A DNA stretch of 64,000 nucleotides from Lewinellaceae bacterium (GTDB lineage: Bacteria; Bacteroidota; Bacteroidia; Chitinophagales; Saprospiraceae). The notes beneath the pieces are model-generated. The model ran no database searches. It was not told the DNA's origin and was given only the letters and a program-made list of their open reading frames with translations. A program made the position numbers and the translations under genes. This document shows, one piece after another, positions 1 through 7,705 of this stretch. Position 1 is the stretch's first letter; the number at the start of each line of letters is the position of its first letter. The stretch lies in assembly GCA_020636255.1 (NCBI GenBank), contig JACJYE010000001.1, positions 62,001 through 126,000 of the forward strand. The letters run 5' to 3'.

Positions 1-361
1 GCAGGAAGTTGTAGGTGCTGTGATCGTCCTCTTTGAGGCTTTTGGTAACGAGTTTATTGATGGATGCCGTCACTTTCTGCTCATGGGCGTACACCTGCTC
101 GAACAGGCTGCGCACCGATTCGAACTCCTGAGGTGGCTGCTTGATGCCCGGCGCGACGGCGCGGCCGTTAACTTCGTCGAGATAAAAAAAGATCTTCAGC
201 ATGTGCATGCGCTCCTCTTCCGACTGCCGGTGCAGGAACCTGGAGCAGCCTTCCAGCCCCTGGCTTCGGCACCAGGAGGCCATCGACAGGTACAGGTATG
301 AAGCATATCCTTCGAGAGCGATCTGCTCGTTGAGCTCTTTTTGCATTTTATCAGAGATCAT
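1..361 (-). CDS. ftnA: Ferritin (non-haem), 3' end cut by window
   Basis: The minus strand from 361 reads MISDKMQKELNEQIALEGYA and continues with the ferritin four-helix pattern. E17 in the first helix and the EEERMHM segment near residue 50 are where the ferroxidase iron ligands sit in prokaryotic ferritins (E17, E50, H53). About 120 residues are visible of the usual 165-180; the rest lies beyond base 1. Ferritins oxidise Fe(II) and store it as a mineral inside a 24-subunit shell in the cytoplasm. The start is the first ATG of the frame and gives the standard ferritin N-terminus. Family call is from the sequence; role is family knowledge. Confidence 0.9.
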   Translation of the reverse strand, partial: MISDKMQKELNEQIALEGYASYLYLSMASWCRSQGLEGCSRFLHRQSEEERMHMLKIFFYLDEVNGRAVAPGIKQPPQEFESVRSLFEQVYAHEQKVTASINKLVTKSLKEDDHSTYNFL

Positions 362-461
362 AGCAACATTTCGGTTTTTAATGGCCCAAGTTAAAAAAAT
401 CCATGCAAACTTGAGATATCCCGGGGTTTCGTACCCAGGGCCCACGGAGCAAAACGGAGTA

Positions 462-1697
462 TCAGCTATTCGGCGAAAAAGCATAGGCGGCGGCAAAGGC
501 CAGCACCGACAGGATAAGGCCGTACATGAACAGGCCGTAACAGATGCGCAGGAAGCGGTACTTCTTGGCCAGCACGACGCCCAGGAAGTAGAGGTCGCGC
601 GTCATGGAGCTGTACAGATAATCGCTGTCCTTGATCATTTCCGTCATACCCCAGTGGAAATCTTCCAGGTCCATTTTATAAAAATTGCCGAAGAACAGCA
701 GGTTGGAACGTTTTTCTTTGATATCCTCGCGGGTCACTTTGCCTTCGGTGACCTTGGGGCGGGTGGCCATGATGGCGAAGACCAGGGCCGACAGGCAGGT
801 GGCCAGCAGTATAGCGGTAGGGGCTATGAGCCAGGTATCGCCCCGGAGTTTGGGCACCAGGTTGGTCACGACGAAAGAGATGACGATGGCGTTGATCGTC
901 AGCATGAAGTTGGCCTTGTTATCGGCGATGGAGCTGAGGTTGACATGCGTGCGGTAAGTGGTGCGGTACATGGTCTCCACGCCGCGCCCCAGGTTGATCT
1001 CCTTAAGCTCGAGCGCGCTCTTTTTCTCCTTTTTCTTTTTTTTCTTCTTTTCCCCGTTTTCCGCTTCCTCCGTAGCTTCCAGCGCATCAGGGTGAAGGCG
1101 CAGCTTTTGCTTTTTGAGCTGTTTGACGTGTTTGCGTTTGCGTTTGCTGTACAGCTCGCGGGCCACTTCGGTATGGTACTGGTGCCGCATCATGAAGCCC
1201 AGTTCGAAATCGACCCATTCCTGTTCCGACATGATGATGCCTTTAGTCTGGAGCAGTTCCTGCCGCACGCGGCCGCAGCGGTCCCAGTACATTTCGTTGC
1301 CCAGGTGATGGAGGTCGGCGTCGCAGAGGATGCTTTCGAGCAGCACTTTGGGTTTTTGTGGCAACTGGGTGGCCCTGATGCAGCTCAGCACTGTTTCCAG
1401 GCCATCTTCGGGATAGTTGCGCTCGCGCAGGAAAGTCGTTACCAGTTCGCAGGACCGCTCTTCATGGCCGTCGGCGCCGCCGTAGTAGCCGGAGTCATGA
1501 AACCAGGCGGCAAGCTGGAGGTTGCGCATCTCCTGTTCGTCGAGGTTGTACTGCAGGCCGATCTCAATGGCGGCTTCCACCACTTCCCGCGTATGGGGGA
1601 AGTTGTGGTATACATAATCGGAGGAAATGCGTTCCTCGAATAGTTGTAGTACGTATGCTTCTGCTTCGGCCAACAGGCCGGTTTTGCGCTGTATCAT
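462..1697 (-). CDS. HD phosphohydrolase fused to a Pycsar-type (PycTM) membrane effector domain
   Basis: 411 residues in three parts. Residues about 20-190 are an HD metal-dependent phosphohydrolase domain with intact ligands: H of YHNFPHT, the HD pair of WFHDSG and D of CDADLHH. Residues about 195-235 are a Lys/Arg-rich linker with a run of seven lysines. Residues about 240-411 match the Pycsar effector membrane domain (formerly DUF5706): an ADNKANFMLTINA segment, two adjacent membrane helices (about 265-315) and a third helix at the C-terminus. PycTM domains in Pycsar anti-phage systems respond to cCMP/cUMP and damage the membrane. No cyclase gene is adjacent, so this is either an orphan effector or a housekeeping protein in which the HD domain controls the ligand; that is inference. 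The gene stands alone, with 220 bp upstream. Confidence 0.85.
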   Translation of the reverse strand: MIQRKTGLLAEAEAYVLQLFEERISSDYVYHNFPHTREVVEAAIEIGLQYNLDEQEMRNLQLAAWFHDSGYYGGADGHEERSCELVTTFLRERNYPEDGLETVLSCIRATQLPQKPKVLLESILCDADLHHLGNEMYWDRCGRVRQELLQTKGIIMSEQEWVDFELGFMMRHQYHTEVARELYSKRKRKHVKQLKKQKLRLHPDALEATEEAENGEKKKKKKKEKKSALELKEINLGRGVETMYRTTYRTHVNLSSIADNKANFMLTINAIVISFVVTNLVPKLRGDTWLIAPTAILLATCLSALVFAIMATRPKVTEGKVTREDIKEKRSNLLFFGNFYKMDLEDFHWGMTEMIKDSDYLYSSMTRDLYFLGVVLAKKYRFLRICYGLFMYGLILSVLAFAAAYAFSPNS

Positions 1698-1918
1698 AAT
1701 AGCTTTCCGAGTTGGCGGGAAGCGCGGTGCTCCACTGATGAACCAAATTGCTATGCGTTAGAAGGCCCTGCTCATCAACGGCATTCTATGGGGCCTGAAA
1801 ATAAAGAATTTTATGGAATGTGTGGGTGGTAGGTGGTTGAATTCCTCTTCCTAACGCAAGGCGAATGAAAATTGGTATCCCCCTCCCCGCCCAAAACACC
1901 ATATAGGTTCACAATCTG
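1698..1918. other. Intergenic region upstream of the HD-PycTM gene
   Basis: This 221 bp gap between two minus-strand genes has no convincing ORF. It contains an 8-base inverted pair (TGCGTTAG near 1753 and CTAACGCA near 1851) that could fold across about 100 bases. No clear TAnnTTTG box was seen on the minus strand. Confidence 0.3.
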
Positions 1919-3436
1919 TCAGTCCAGCATTTCCAGCACCCATTGCCATTGCCGTTCATAGGGCACGACCTCTATTTCGTGGGTCTGGTTGGCAAGGCTC
2001 AGGGGGGTATTGCGCATGCGCTCCAGTAGAAATGCAATTTGGGGTTCCACTTTTTTGCGCTCGAAATCGCCTTTGACCAGCAGCTGTAGCATGCGGATGA
2101 AACAGTCGGTCCGGAAATGCTCGTTCTCCTCATTGAGGTGCCTGGAGCGGTATTTGCGCAGCGACTCCAGGTGATCCTCGAAGCGGTCGTAGTTGCGCTC
2201 GTGGAGCAGGAAAAGGGACTGCACCGCGAGGATGGGGATATTGAGCCCCCGTTTGTCCTTACTGAAAATGGGGACTTCATTCAGGAATTTGCCGAGGCGG
2301 AATTTTTTCAGGTCTCCGGCCTCCCGGGGTGAAAGCGGCAGCTTTTTCAGGGCAGAAAGCAAGGCCAGATAAGCGTGGTAGATATGCCATGGCTCCCTGA
2401 AAGCGTCGCTCATATTGGCGAACTGTTTGTGGCGGTGGGCTTTTTTGAACACCTCCCAGCTCTTTTCGTACGAGCCTTCATGAAGCTGGATATTGAGCAG
2501 GATCTCCATGCTTTTAAACCAGTTGTATGCGCCGTCCTCCACATTCTCTATGCTCTGCATAGCGGTGTCCATGGCCTGTGCATAATCGCCCAGCATGAGC
2601 TGAGAAAGGGCTACCTGATGCAAAAAGGCGTTTTTAGTGGCCCCGCTCAACGACGATTTGGGGCCCAGCTCGTCCAGGGCTTCCCTGCAGCAGCTTATGG
2701 TGGCCTCCCAGTCGTTGACGCTCATCCGCTCGTACACCCTGAGCAAGCCGTAGGAAAGCAGGAAAAAATAACTTTTCACCCTGCCGCGGTAAGGCTCCAG
2801 TTCGCAGAGCAGCTTCTTAGCGGAATCTGAAACGACATGCCCTTCAGACACGGAGTTGACCGACAGGACCTGCACGCGTTGAAAGGCCTCCCGGGCCAGG
2901 GCCTCCGCCTGATATATATCCTGGTACTCCCGCCGAAGCCGGCAATACGCTTCCAGCTTCTTCTCATCGCCCAGGTGGTAGGCGTAATAGCTCTTGATGA
3001 CCTCTATGGCCTCCAGGGCCACATCGTAAAATTCGAATTTCTGGGCCACCGGCAGGATCTTCTGGGCAATTTCGAGCGGGCTCAGAATAGTGCCCCGGCC
3101 CCGCAGGGTGTTCATCACGGCTACGCGCTGCTTGCAGATGTAGTATGCTCTTTGCGCATCCGTAAATTCCGGCAGGTTCACGTCAATGAACAATACCGTG
3201 TTGTACAGGCGGTTCTTGAACCCGGCGAGAAAGCGCTTGAATTTTTTGCTCTCCACAGGCTCGCCCAGCCAGGCTGCGGCTTCCTGCTCCGTGCTTATTT
3301 CCCCCTCGCACAATAGTTGGTAAAAATCCCGGAACTTGGAAGTTTTGTCCATAGGGCCGGGCGCGTTCGTAATAACCTCCACCTGCCTAACCTTATAGCG
3401 GTTAAGGATGAAAACGAGTTCGTTTATTCTATTCAC
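1919..3436 (-). CDS. Unrecognised 505-residue helical (TPR-like) protein
   Basis: I do not recognise the family. The product is soluble, with no signal peptide or membrane helix, and consists almost wholly of predicted amphipathic helices with regularly spaced Tyr/Ala/Leu, including LMLGDYAQAMDTAMQSIENV, which resembles a tetratricopeptide repeat pair. This suggests a solenoid protein-binding scaffold. It is transcribed alone, with a plausible promoter 120-150 bases upstream of its ATG. The start is the first ATG after an in-frame stop; another Met at residue 29 (MDKTSKF) is possible. Function unknown. Confidence 0.7.
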   Translation of the reverse strand: MNRINELVFILNRYKVRQVEVITNAPGPMDKTSKFRDFYQLLCEGEISTEQEAAAWLGEPVESKKFKRFLAGFKNRLYNTVLFIDVNLPEFTDAQRAYYICKQRVAVMNTLRGRGTILSPLEIAQKILPVAQKFEFYDVALEAIEVIKSYYAYHLGDEKKLEAYCRLRREYQDIYQAEALAREAFQRVQVLSVNSVSEGHVVSDSAKKLLCELEPYRGRVKSYFFLLSYGLLRVYERMSVNDWEATISCCREALDELGPKSSLSGATKNAFLHQVALSQLMLGDYAQAMDTAMQSIENVEDGAYNWFKSMEILLNIQLHEGSYEKSWEVFKKAHRHKQFANMSDAFREPWHIYHAYLALLSALKKLPLSPREAGDLKKFRLGKFLNEVPIFSKDKRGLNIPILAVQSLFLLHERNYDRFEDHLESLRKYRSRHLNEENEHFRTDCFIRMLQLLVKGDFERKKVEPQIAFLLERMRNTPLSLANQTHEIEVVPYERQWQWVLEMLD

Positions 3437-3554
3437 AGAATACGGATTGACTGGCCAGTGGCTACGTTTGGATCAGAGAAAAGTGTTGTGTTTACCGAAC
3501 GGCATTACAGTCAGGCGGAATGTGGAATATGCTGATTTCGGGCTTGTGTCGTAA

Positions 3555-3588
3555 CAAATGTATTGAAAAATCCTTAGCTCCCGGCAAA
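3555..3588 (-). promoter_or_regulatory. Bacteroidota-type promoter for the 505-residue protein gene
   Basis: On the minus strand a TTTG at 3588-3585 is followed after 22 bases by TACATTTG (3562-3555), matching the -33 TTTG and -7 TAnnTTTG consensus. The predicted transcript start near 3549 leaves a leader of about 110 bases before the ATG at 3436. Confidence 0.5.
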
Positions 3589-3765
3589 AACTTGCCAAAT
3601 CATTCGGCCACCCCCTCCCGCACAACCACTTTGTTATGTACGAAGTTCAAAACGCCAAATTTGGGGTGTTCCGAACGCCTCCTTCTTTCCGTGCTTCCCA
3701 ACACAGAGGCCTGCATCTTGCCCTCATAAAGCACAAGATTAGTCAACTGAAAAAAACGAAAAGCT

Positions 3766-3894
3766 ATGGCTACTATTATCGCGATCCTGATGGCCCTCGG
3801 CCTGCTGAATTCCACCACAGACTGGGACACCCTCTCCTCGCAGGAACAACAGGAAATGATCAACATCGTCAACCAGGATATCGGCAACTTCTAA
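3766..3894 (+). CDS. Short 42-residue peptide, unit 1 of the duplicated cassette
   Basis: The ATG lies 1 base after an ACGAAAAGC context that is repeated before the short ORF of unit 2. The product starts MATIIAILMALGLLN, a hydrophobic stretch, followed by a polar glutamine-rich tail (SSQEQQEMINIVNQDIGNF). The hydrophobic start could be a short membrane or export segment. It is too short to place in a family. Support comes from the conserved translation-start context and its place in the cassette; codon choice resembles the neighbours. Confidence 0.45.
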   Translation: MATIIAILMALGLLNSTTDWDTLSSQEQQEMINIVNQDIGNF

Positions 3895-3953
3895 GGCGCC
3901 GGGAATATCGGAAAATAAACAATGCGTGTATCGCAAAAAAATTACAAAAGAAC

Positions 3954-3987
3954 GGGCGGATGCCGAAAAGCCCTGAACAGAGTAGGC
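3954..3987 (+). repeat. 34-base identical block, copy 1
   Basis: Begins GGGCGGATGCCGAAAAGCCC and is identical over 34 bases to 4775-4808. It ends 24 bases before the ATG of the secreted protein at 4012. It probably belongs to the mRNA leader of the secreted protein, or to a conserved regulatory site, since the bases between it and the ATG are less conserved. Confidence 0.7.
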
Positions 3988-4011
3988 GTTCACAAAACAA
4001 GATCAGACAAA

Positions 4012-4497
4012 ATGAAAAACCTGAGGCCACTCCTTTTCCTCCTCGCCCTTGCAGGCGCACAAGCACTCCAGGCCGCTTCCACGCAAGACGTTGCCCTGGC
4101 CGTTGCCGAAACCATCAGGAACAGTTCCCATAGCGAAGGCCAGCCCTATTGGGCATGGGTCGAGCAGGTAGCCAACCTGATGCAGCAAGGCGCCGTAACC
4201 GACGGCGTAAAGTTGCGCAAAGACACCACCATCACCATCTATGGCAGCGGCGGCATGGACAACGAATCCGGCAAGATTTGCCCCAACACGGCTAGCAGCG
4301 CCTGCGCCAAGATCATCATCTACGGCCTGGCCGTTATCGACGGCCACGGGACGTTGGGCGGCCCCGTGAGAGGTAGCCTGACCGACAGCAACTCGAAGGA
4401 ATACAACGTCTTGCTGCTGAGCCTCACCGGCGCCGCAGAAGTGGATGATGCCTCTTACCGCGCCGAAGGCAAGGACGCCGTACTGGAAGTACAATAG
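4012..4497 (+). CDS. Secreted GSGGMD-motif protein, copy 1
   Basis: 161 residues. Residues 1-20 (MKNLRPLLFLLALAGAQALQ) are a Sec signal peptide with probable cleavage after AQALQA. The mature part has an acidic/helical segment (YWAWVEQVANLMQQG) and then a beta-rich half containing IYGSGGMDNESGKICP, with a second cysteine 8 residues after the first. I recognise no family. The start at 4012 is chosen because it opens the signal peptide and aligns with copy 2. The copy at 4836 is almost identical from YWAWVEQ through the cysteine pair and diverges after it. The two cysteines suggest a disulfide in the mature exported protein. Function unknown. Confidence 0.75.
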   Translation: MKNLRPLLFLLALAGAQALQAASTQDVALAVAETIRNSSHSEGQPYWAWVEQVANLMQQGAVTDGVKLRKDTTITIYGSGGMDNESGKICPNTASSACAKIIIYGLAVIDGHGTLGGPVRGSLTDSNSKEYNVLLLSLTGAAEVDDASYRAEGKDAVLEVQ

Positions 4498-4609
4498 CAA
4501 GCGCGAAGGCCAATCGCCGAAATTTGGCCTGTTCCGAAAAGCGGGATCTTTCCGTGCAATACCCCTGCGCGCCCCTTTACTTTGAACTATCAAAACGAAA
4601 CGAAAAGCG

Positions 4610-4687
4610 ATGAAAACACCCTTTGTCCATCCCGAACCCGATGCGCATTTTTTTTACCCTGAAGCTTTTAAAGCCGACAGTTCCTGA
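4610..4687 (+). CDS. Short 25-residue peptide ORF, unit 2 of the duplicated cassette
   Basis: The ATG follows the ACGAAAAGC context at the same place as the 42-residue ORF of unit 1. The product starts MKTPFVHPEPDAHFFYPEAF and ends 10 codons later. It shows no similarity to the unit 1 peptide. It may be a real peptide, a leader ORF or a decayed copy; only position and start context support it. Confidence 0.3.
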   Translation: MKTPFVHPEPDAHFFYPEAFKADSS

Positions 4688-4774
4688 GCGCTGCCGGGCC
4701 CGGCCGTCACACGCCTTTTCGGCGGATAAGGGTGGCTCACCGCTTTCACAACCAACTTTCTTTTATAAAAAGTA

Positions 4775-4808
4775 GGGCGGATGCCGAAAAGCCCTGAACA
4801 GAGTAGGC
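4775..4808 (+). repeat. 34-base identical block, copy 2
   Basis: Identical to 3954-3987 and placed 27 bases before the ATG at 4836. Confidence 0.7.
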
Positions 4809-4835
4809 ACTAAAATTTTATTAAAAACACACAAA

Positions 4836-5333
4836 ATGAAAAACCTGAAATTACTCTTCCTGTTCCTCTCCCTGGCAGGCATTCAATCACTCCAGGCCGC
4901 TAACACCCAGCCTGTTGATCAGGATGTCGCCACGATCATCAAGAACACGGCGCCGGAAAGCGAGAACGGCCACTACTGGGCATGGGTAGAACAAGTGGCA
5001 AGCCTGATGCAACAAGGCATGGTGGCCGATGGGATCAAGCTGCGCAAAGACACCACTATCACCATCTACGGCAGCGGCGGCATGGACAACGAATCCGGCC
5101 GGATTTGCCCCAATACAGCAAGCAGCACCTGCGCCAAGATCGTCATCTCCGGCCTCGCAACCTTCGATGGCGGCGGCAACCTGCTCGACCCGGTATCGGG
5201 GACCCTCACCGACAGCAAATCCAGCACTTTCTCCGTGACGGTGCTGTCGGTAACCGGCGCGCGCGAAGTTGAAGACGCCGTGTACACCGCCGAAGGCAGG
5301 AACGTAACCCTTAAAGTAAACACCGCTAAATAG
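4836..5333 (+). CDS. Secreted GSGGMD-motif protein, copy 2
   Basis: 165 residues; paralogue of the 4012 gene in tandem. Residues 1-21 are a signal peptide (MKNLKLLFLFLSLAGIQSLQ). The core from YWAWVEQVASLMQQG to IYGSGGMDNESGRICP and CAKIVI matches copy 1 almost residue for residue. The C-terminal beta-rich part diverges, and the last residues (NTAK) extend beyond copy 1. The sharp boundary between conserved and divergent parts suggests selection on the GSGGMD/cysteine core, or recent gene conversion there. It overlaps nothing and is followed 8 bases later by the third family member. Function unknown. Confidence 0.75.
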   Translation: MKNLKLLFLFLSLAGIQSLQAANTQPVDQDVATIIKNTAPESENGHYWAWVEQVASLMQQGMVADGIKLRKDTTITIYGSGGMDNESGRICPNTASSTCAKIVISGLATFDGGGNLLDPVSGTLTDSKSSTFSVTVLSVTGAREVEDAVYTAEGRNVTLKVNTAK

Positions 5334-5341
5334 TGAACACC

Positions 5342-5740
5342 ATGAAATATCTATACTGTTTACTGCTTTGCCTGGCTGTAGGCGCCACCGCCTTCGCCAA
5401 CAACAATCCCGAAAATGATGGCCCTGGCCCGAAAGAAGAAAAGCGCCTCAAGATCAAGATACCGTACTTCGGTTCGGGCGGCATGGATATGAACTCGGGC
5501 AAGATCTGCCCCGACAGGTGTTTCCTGTGCCACTGCGCCACGGTCGAGATCGACCTTTTCAAAGCCAGCGCCAACCCTCCTGATGTTACCGGGGAAACGG
5601 CAACCATATACTACGAAGGCGAAGTGGTCAGCGCCGTGATCCTGAAGAGCGGGCCGCTCCTGAAATGGACGGATAGCGCCGAGTACGATTACTATGTCGA
5701 CAAGAATAGCTCGGAATCGGTGACGATAGGTGCGAAATAA
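5342..5740 (+). CDS. Secreted GSGGMD-motif protein, divergent third member
   Basis: 132 residues. Signal peptide MKYLYCLLLCLAVGATAFA. The mature protein keeps YFGSGGMDMNSGKICP but continues DRCFLCHCATVEIDL, giving four cysteines in a CPxxCxxCxC pattern that could bind a metal or form two disulfides. The rest is beta-rich and unlike copies 1 and 2. A GTG nine bases upstream (5333) overlaps the previous stop codon, but the ATG at 5342 directly opens the signal peptide and is preferred. The 8-base spacing implies co-transcription with 4836. No family recognised. Confidence 0.7.
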   Translation: MKYLYCLLLCLAVGATAFANNNPENDGPGPKEEKRLKIKIPYFGSGGMDMNSGKICPDRCFLCHCATVEIDLFKASANPPDVTGETATIYYEGEVVSAVILKSGPLLKWTDSAEYDYYVDKNSSESVTIGAK

Positions 5741-5782
5741 GCGCATTACGCCTTTCAACCACTGACTTACCAAAGGTTGGGT

Positions 5783-5814
5783 GGCTGCCCCGAAGGGCCC
5801 TGCCCGGGGCAGCC
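5783..5814 (+). promoter_or_regulatory. Strong intergenic hairpin inside the cluster
   Basis: GGCTGCCCCG (5783-5792) pairs perfectly with CGGGGCAGCC (5805-5814) around a 12-base loop. No T-run follows, so it is not a typical intrinsic terminator. It lies 23 bases before the ATG at 5837 and may act as an attenuator, an mRNA stability element or a processing site between the small-protein genes and the downstream genes. Confidence 0.5.
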
Positions 5815-5836
5815 CCTAACCGCTTCAAAAATCGCA

Positions 5837-7663
5837 ATGATGAAACAGTTCAACCTCTCCCTGTGCTTCGCAGCAATCTTTTTCCTGCTGAGCCAGTTCC
5901 TGGGCGCACAGAACGGCCTGTATACGATCAGACAGGTGGCCGGCTCCGAACCGGAACTTGCCGGCATCCTTTCGCCATACCTGGAGCCCGGCGATTCGGT
6001 GGTGGCCCTGGCCTATTTCTTCCCCAACAGCTGCCCTCGCTGCGAGGGCCTGATCAATTTCATCCTCGAACATAAAAAGAACCTCGGCATAAACGCAAAA
6101 CTTATCGGCGTACTGGATTACCCCAAAAGCCAGGCTGGGAAAAAATACTACGCCCTCAACAACTGGGCCCTCGATGCAGCGCTCGTCGATACGGCGGCTT
6201 ACTTCGGGAGCCTGTTCAAATATACGGACGACCGGTTGAGGGTGCCTTTCATCATGCTCGTAAATGCCCACAACGGCCGGCTGCTAAAGGCCACCTCCCT
6301 GCTCGGCATCGAATGCAATGAAGATTTTGTCCGGGATTTCTTCCAGGCCCCTTCCACGCCGCTGGAACAGTCGCCTGTTGCCAGCAGAGCACCGCGGCAA
6401 CAGGCTGCCACGCTGCAGCGCGAAACAGGGCTCGCGGGCGATATCGTCGCCCTGGAGAACAACCCGGAGACACCATATTCAGCGATCTACGACATCATAA
6501 CAAGCGATGGTAAAACCGCTTTCATCGACCAGCTTTTTAACGACGTCTTCGTATTCGACGAAAACGGCGTGCTCCTCAATACCCTCAAGCCTACCGAAAG
6601 CGAGTACAGGGCCTTCGTTTCTGAAAACATCAACGACGAATTTTACGGCATCATCCGGCCCATTCTGCGGTGCATCTACCTCAAACTGCTGCGGATCAGC
6701 CAGGACACGGCCTTTATTTCGGCCTCGCTCCCCAAAGCAAGCCTGGATACCAATACCTTCAGCCTGGAGTACTACAACGAGCCCGTAGTGCTCATGAAGA
6801 ACTGGAAAGACAACACCTTTATCGGTGCGCGCCCGATACATGAACTGCCGTATGAGCTGGAGGCCGGCGGTTACGTCATCAAGCACAGCAACCTACAGGC
6901 TGGCCACGACTACTGTTTCATGCCTGCCGTACGCGGATGGCCGAGCGTAGGCACGGAGAACACCCCCCCGGATATTCCGGAGAAGAACCCCTTCGACGAA
7001 AATTTCTACACCCATACCTTCATCGGCGCCCTGTACTCGCCGCAGGGTGAATTCATACAAACCCTGGGTGAACTGCCCGCCATTTGGAAAGAACTGAAAG
7101 CGGGTTATTACCTGAGCAATTACTGTTATGCGGAAAGCGAAGACAACATCGTGGCCGCCGACAAGTTCCTGGGCGTGGCCTATATCTACCACAAGCCCGG
7201 CCGTAAAGGGCAGGCGCTGGCAGCCGGCCCCATAGGCTCCATCACCTTGTTCGAAACGCCCTTTGAAGCGGAAAAGGAGCGCCTCAAAGCGGCCTGCAGT
7301 GCTTACCAGGGCATAGGCGGATCGGACAACGACTCCCTGCAGGTGAAAGACTATTTCATCAAAGAGCTGAAAGGGCTGGTAAACCAGGAACTGCTGAGCA
7401 TACAGCTGTTCGGAAACGAGCTGCTGGCCGCGGTGATAAAAGAAGACAAAAAGCAGCGCGCCAGGATCGAGGTTTTCGGCCTGGACAGTGGGAAAAGCCT
7501 TTTCTCCAAAGTCATCCCGCTTACCGACGAGGCCCTGGGGGCAGTAAGGCCCATAAAGGTGTCTTACGACGAAGCGAGCCGTACGGCCAGGGTGATGCTG
7601 GCCTATGATGAAGGAGAGAAGATACTGCTGCGCTATGAAACATTCACCATTTCTATCAGATAA
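5837..7663 (+). CDS. Exported thioredoxin-like / beta-propeller-like protein
   Basis: 608 residues from the ATG at 5837, which opens a signal peptide (MMKQFNLSLCFAAIFFLLSQ). Residues about 45-160 look like a thioredoxin fold: a beta strand, then YFFPNSCPRCEGLINFI with a CPRC dithiol in the active-site position, then VPFIMLVNAHNGRLL, where thioredoxins have the cis-Pro strand. From about residue 210 the sequence turns beta-rich with recurring strand/turn units (VFVFDENGVLLNTL, GALYSPQGEFIQTLG), as in six-bladed propeller proteins of Bacteroidota. Such thioredoxin/propeller proteins often sit beside small exported peptides (the NVEALA-type loci), which is the closest analogy I can offer. It may handle the cysteines of the neighbouring secreted proteins; that is inference. 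Confidence 0.6.
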   Translation: MMKQFNLSLCFAAIFFLLSQFLGAQNGLYTIRQVAGSEPELAGILSPYLEPGDSVVALAYFFPNSCPRCEGLINFILEHKKNLGINAKLIGVLDYPKSQAGKKYYALNNWALDAALVDTAAYFGSLFKYTDDRLRVPFIMLVNAHNGRLLKATSLLGIECNEDFVRDFFQAPSTPLEQSPVASRAPRQQAATLQRETGLAGDIVALENNPETPYSAIYDIITSDGKTAFIDQLFNDVFVFDENGVLLNTLKPTESEYRAFVSENINDEFYGIIRPILRCIYLKLLRISQDTAFISASLPKASLDTNTFSLEYYNEPVVLMKNWKDNTFIGARPIHELPYELEAGGYVIKHSNLQAGHDYCFMPAVRGWPSVGTENTPPDIPEKNPFDENFYTHTFIGALYSPQGEFIQTLGELPAIWKELKAGYYLSNYCYAESEDNIVAADKFLGVAYIYHKPGRKGQALAAGPIGSITLFETPFEAEKERLKAACSAYQGIGGSDNDSLQVKDYFIKELKGLVNQELLSIQLFGNELLAAVIKEDKKQRARIEVFGLDSGKSLFSKVIPLTDEALGAVRPIKVSYDEASRTARVMLAYDEGEKILLRYETFTISIR

Positions 7664-7705
7664 CGGCCGGTGAACGGTTGCTATTTACAAACACTAAAAT
7701 TCCCG

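Larger units (their letters stand above)
3653..5333 (+). repeat. Imperfect tandem duplication of a two-ORF cassette
   Basis: Two consecutive units (about 3653-4497 and 4515-5333) share the same order of parts. Each opens with a conserved upstream segment (both carry CGCC-AAATTTGG, TGTTCCGAA and CTTTCCGTGC in register), then an ACGAAAAGC ribosome-binding context immediately before a short ORF, then an identical 34-base block, then a gene for a secreted protein that begins with Met-Lys-Asn-Leu. The short ORFs do not resemble each other, while the secreted proteins are near identical in their middle thirds. Confidence 0.75.

Noticed and set aside
201..1643. 480-codon plus-strand open frame opposite the HD-PycTM gene
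   Set aside because: Antisense shadow of a GC-rich gene; composition (runs of FLLFLFFLLFP, QH-rich) is not protein-like and the minus-strand frame has clear HD and PycTM motifs.
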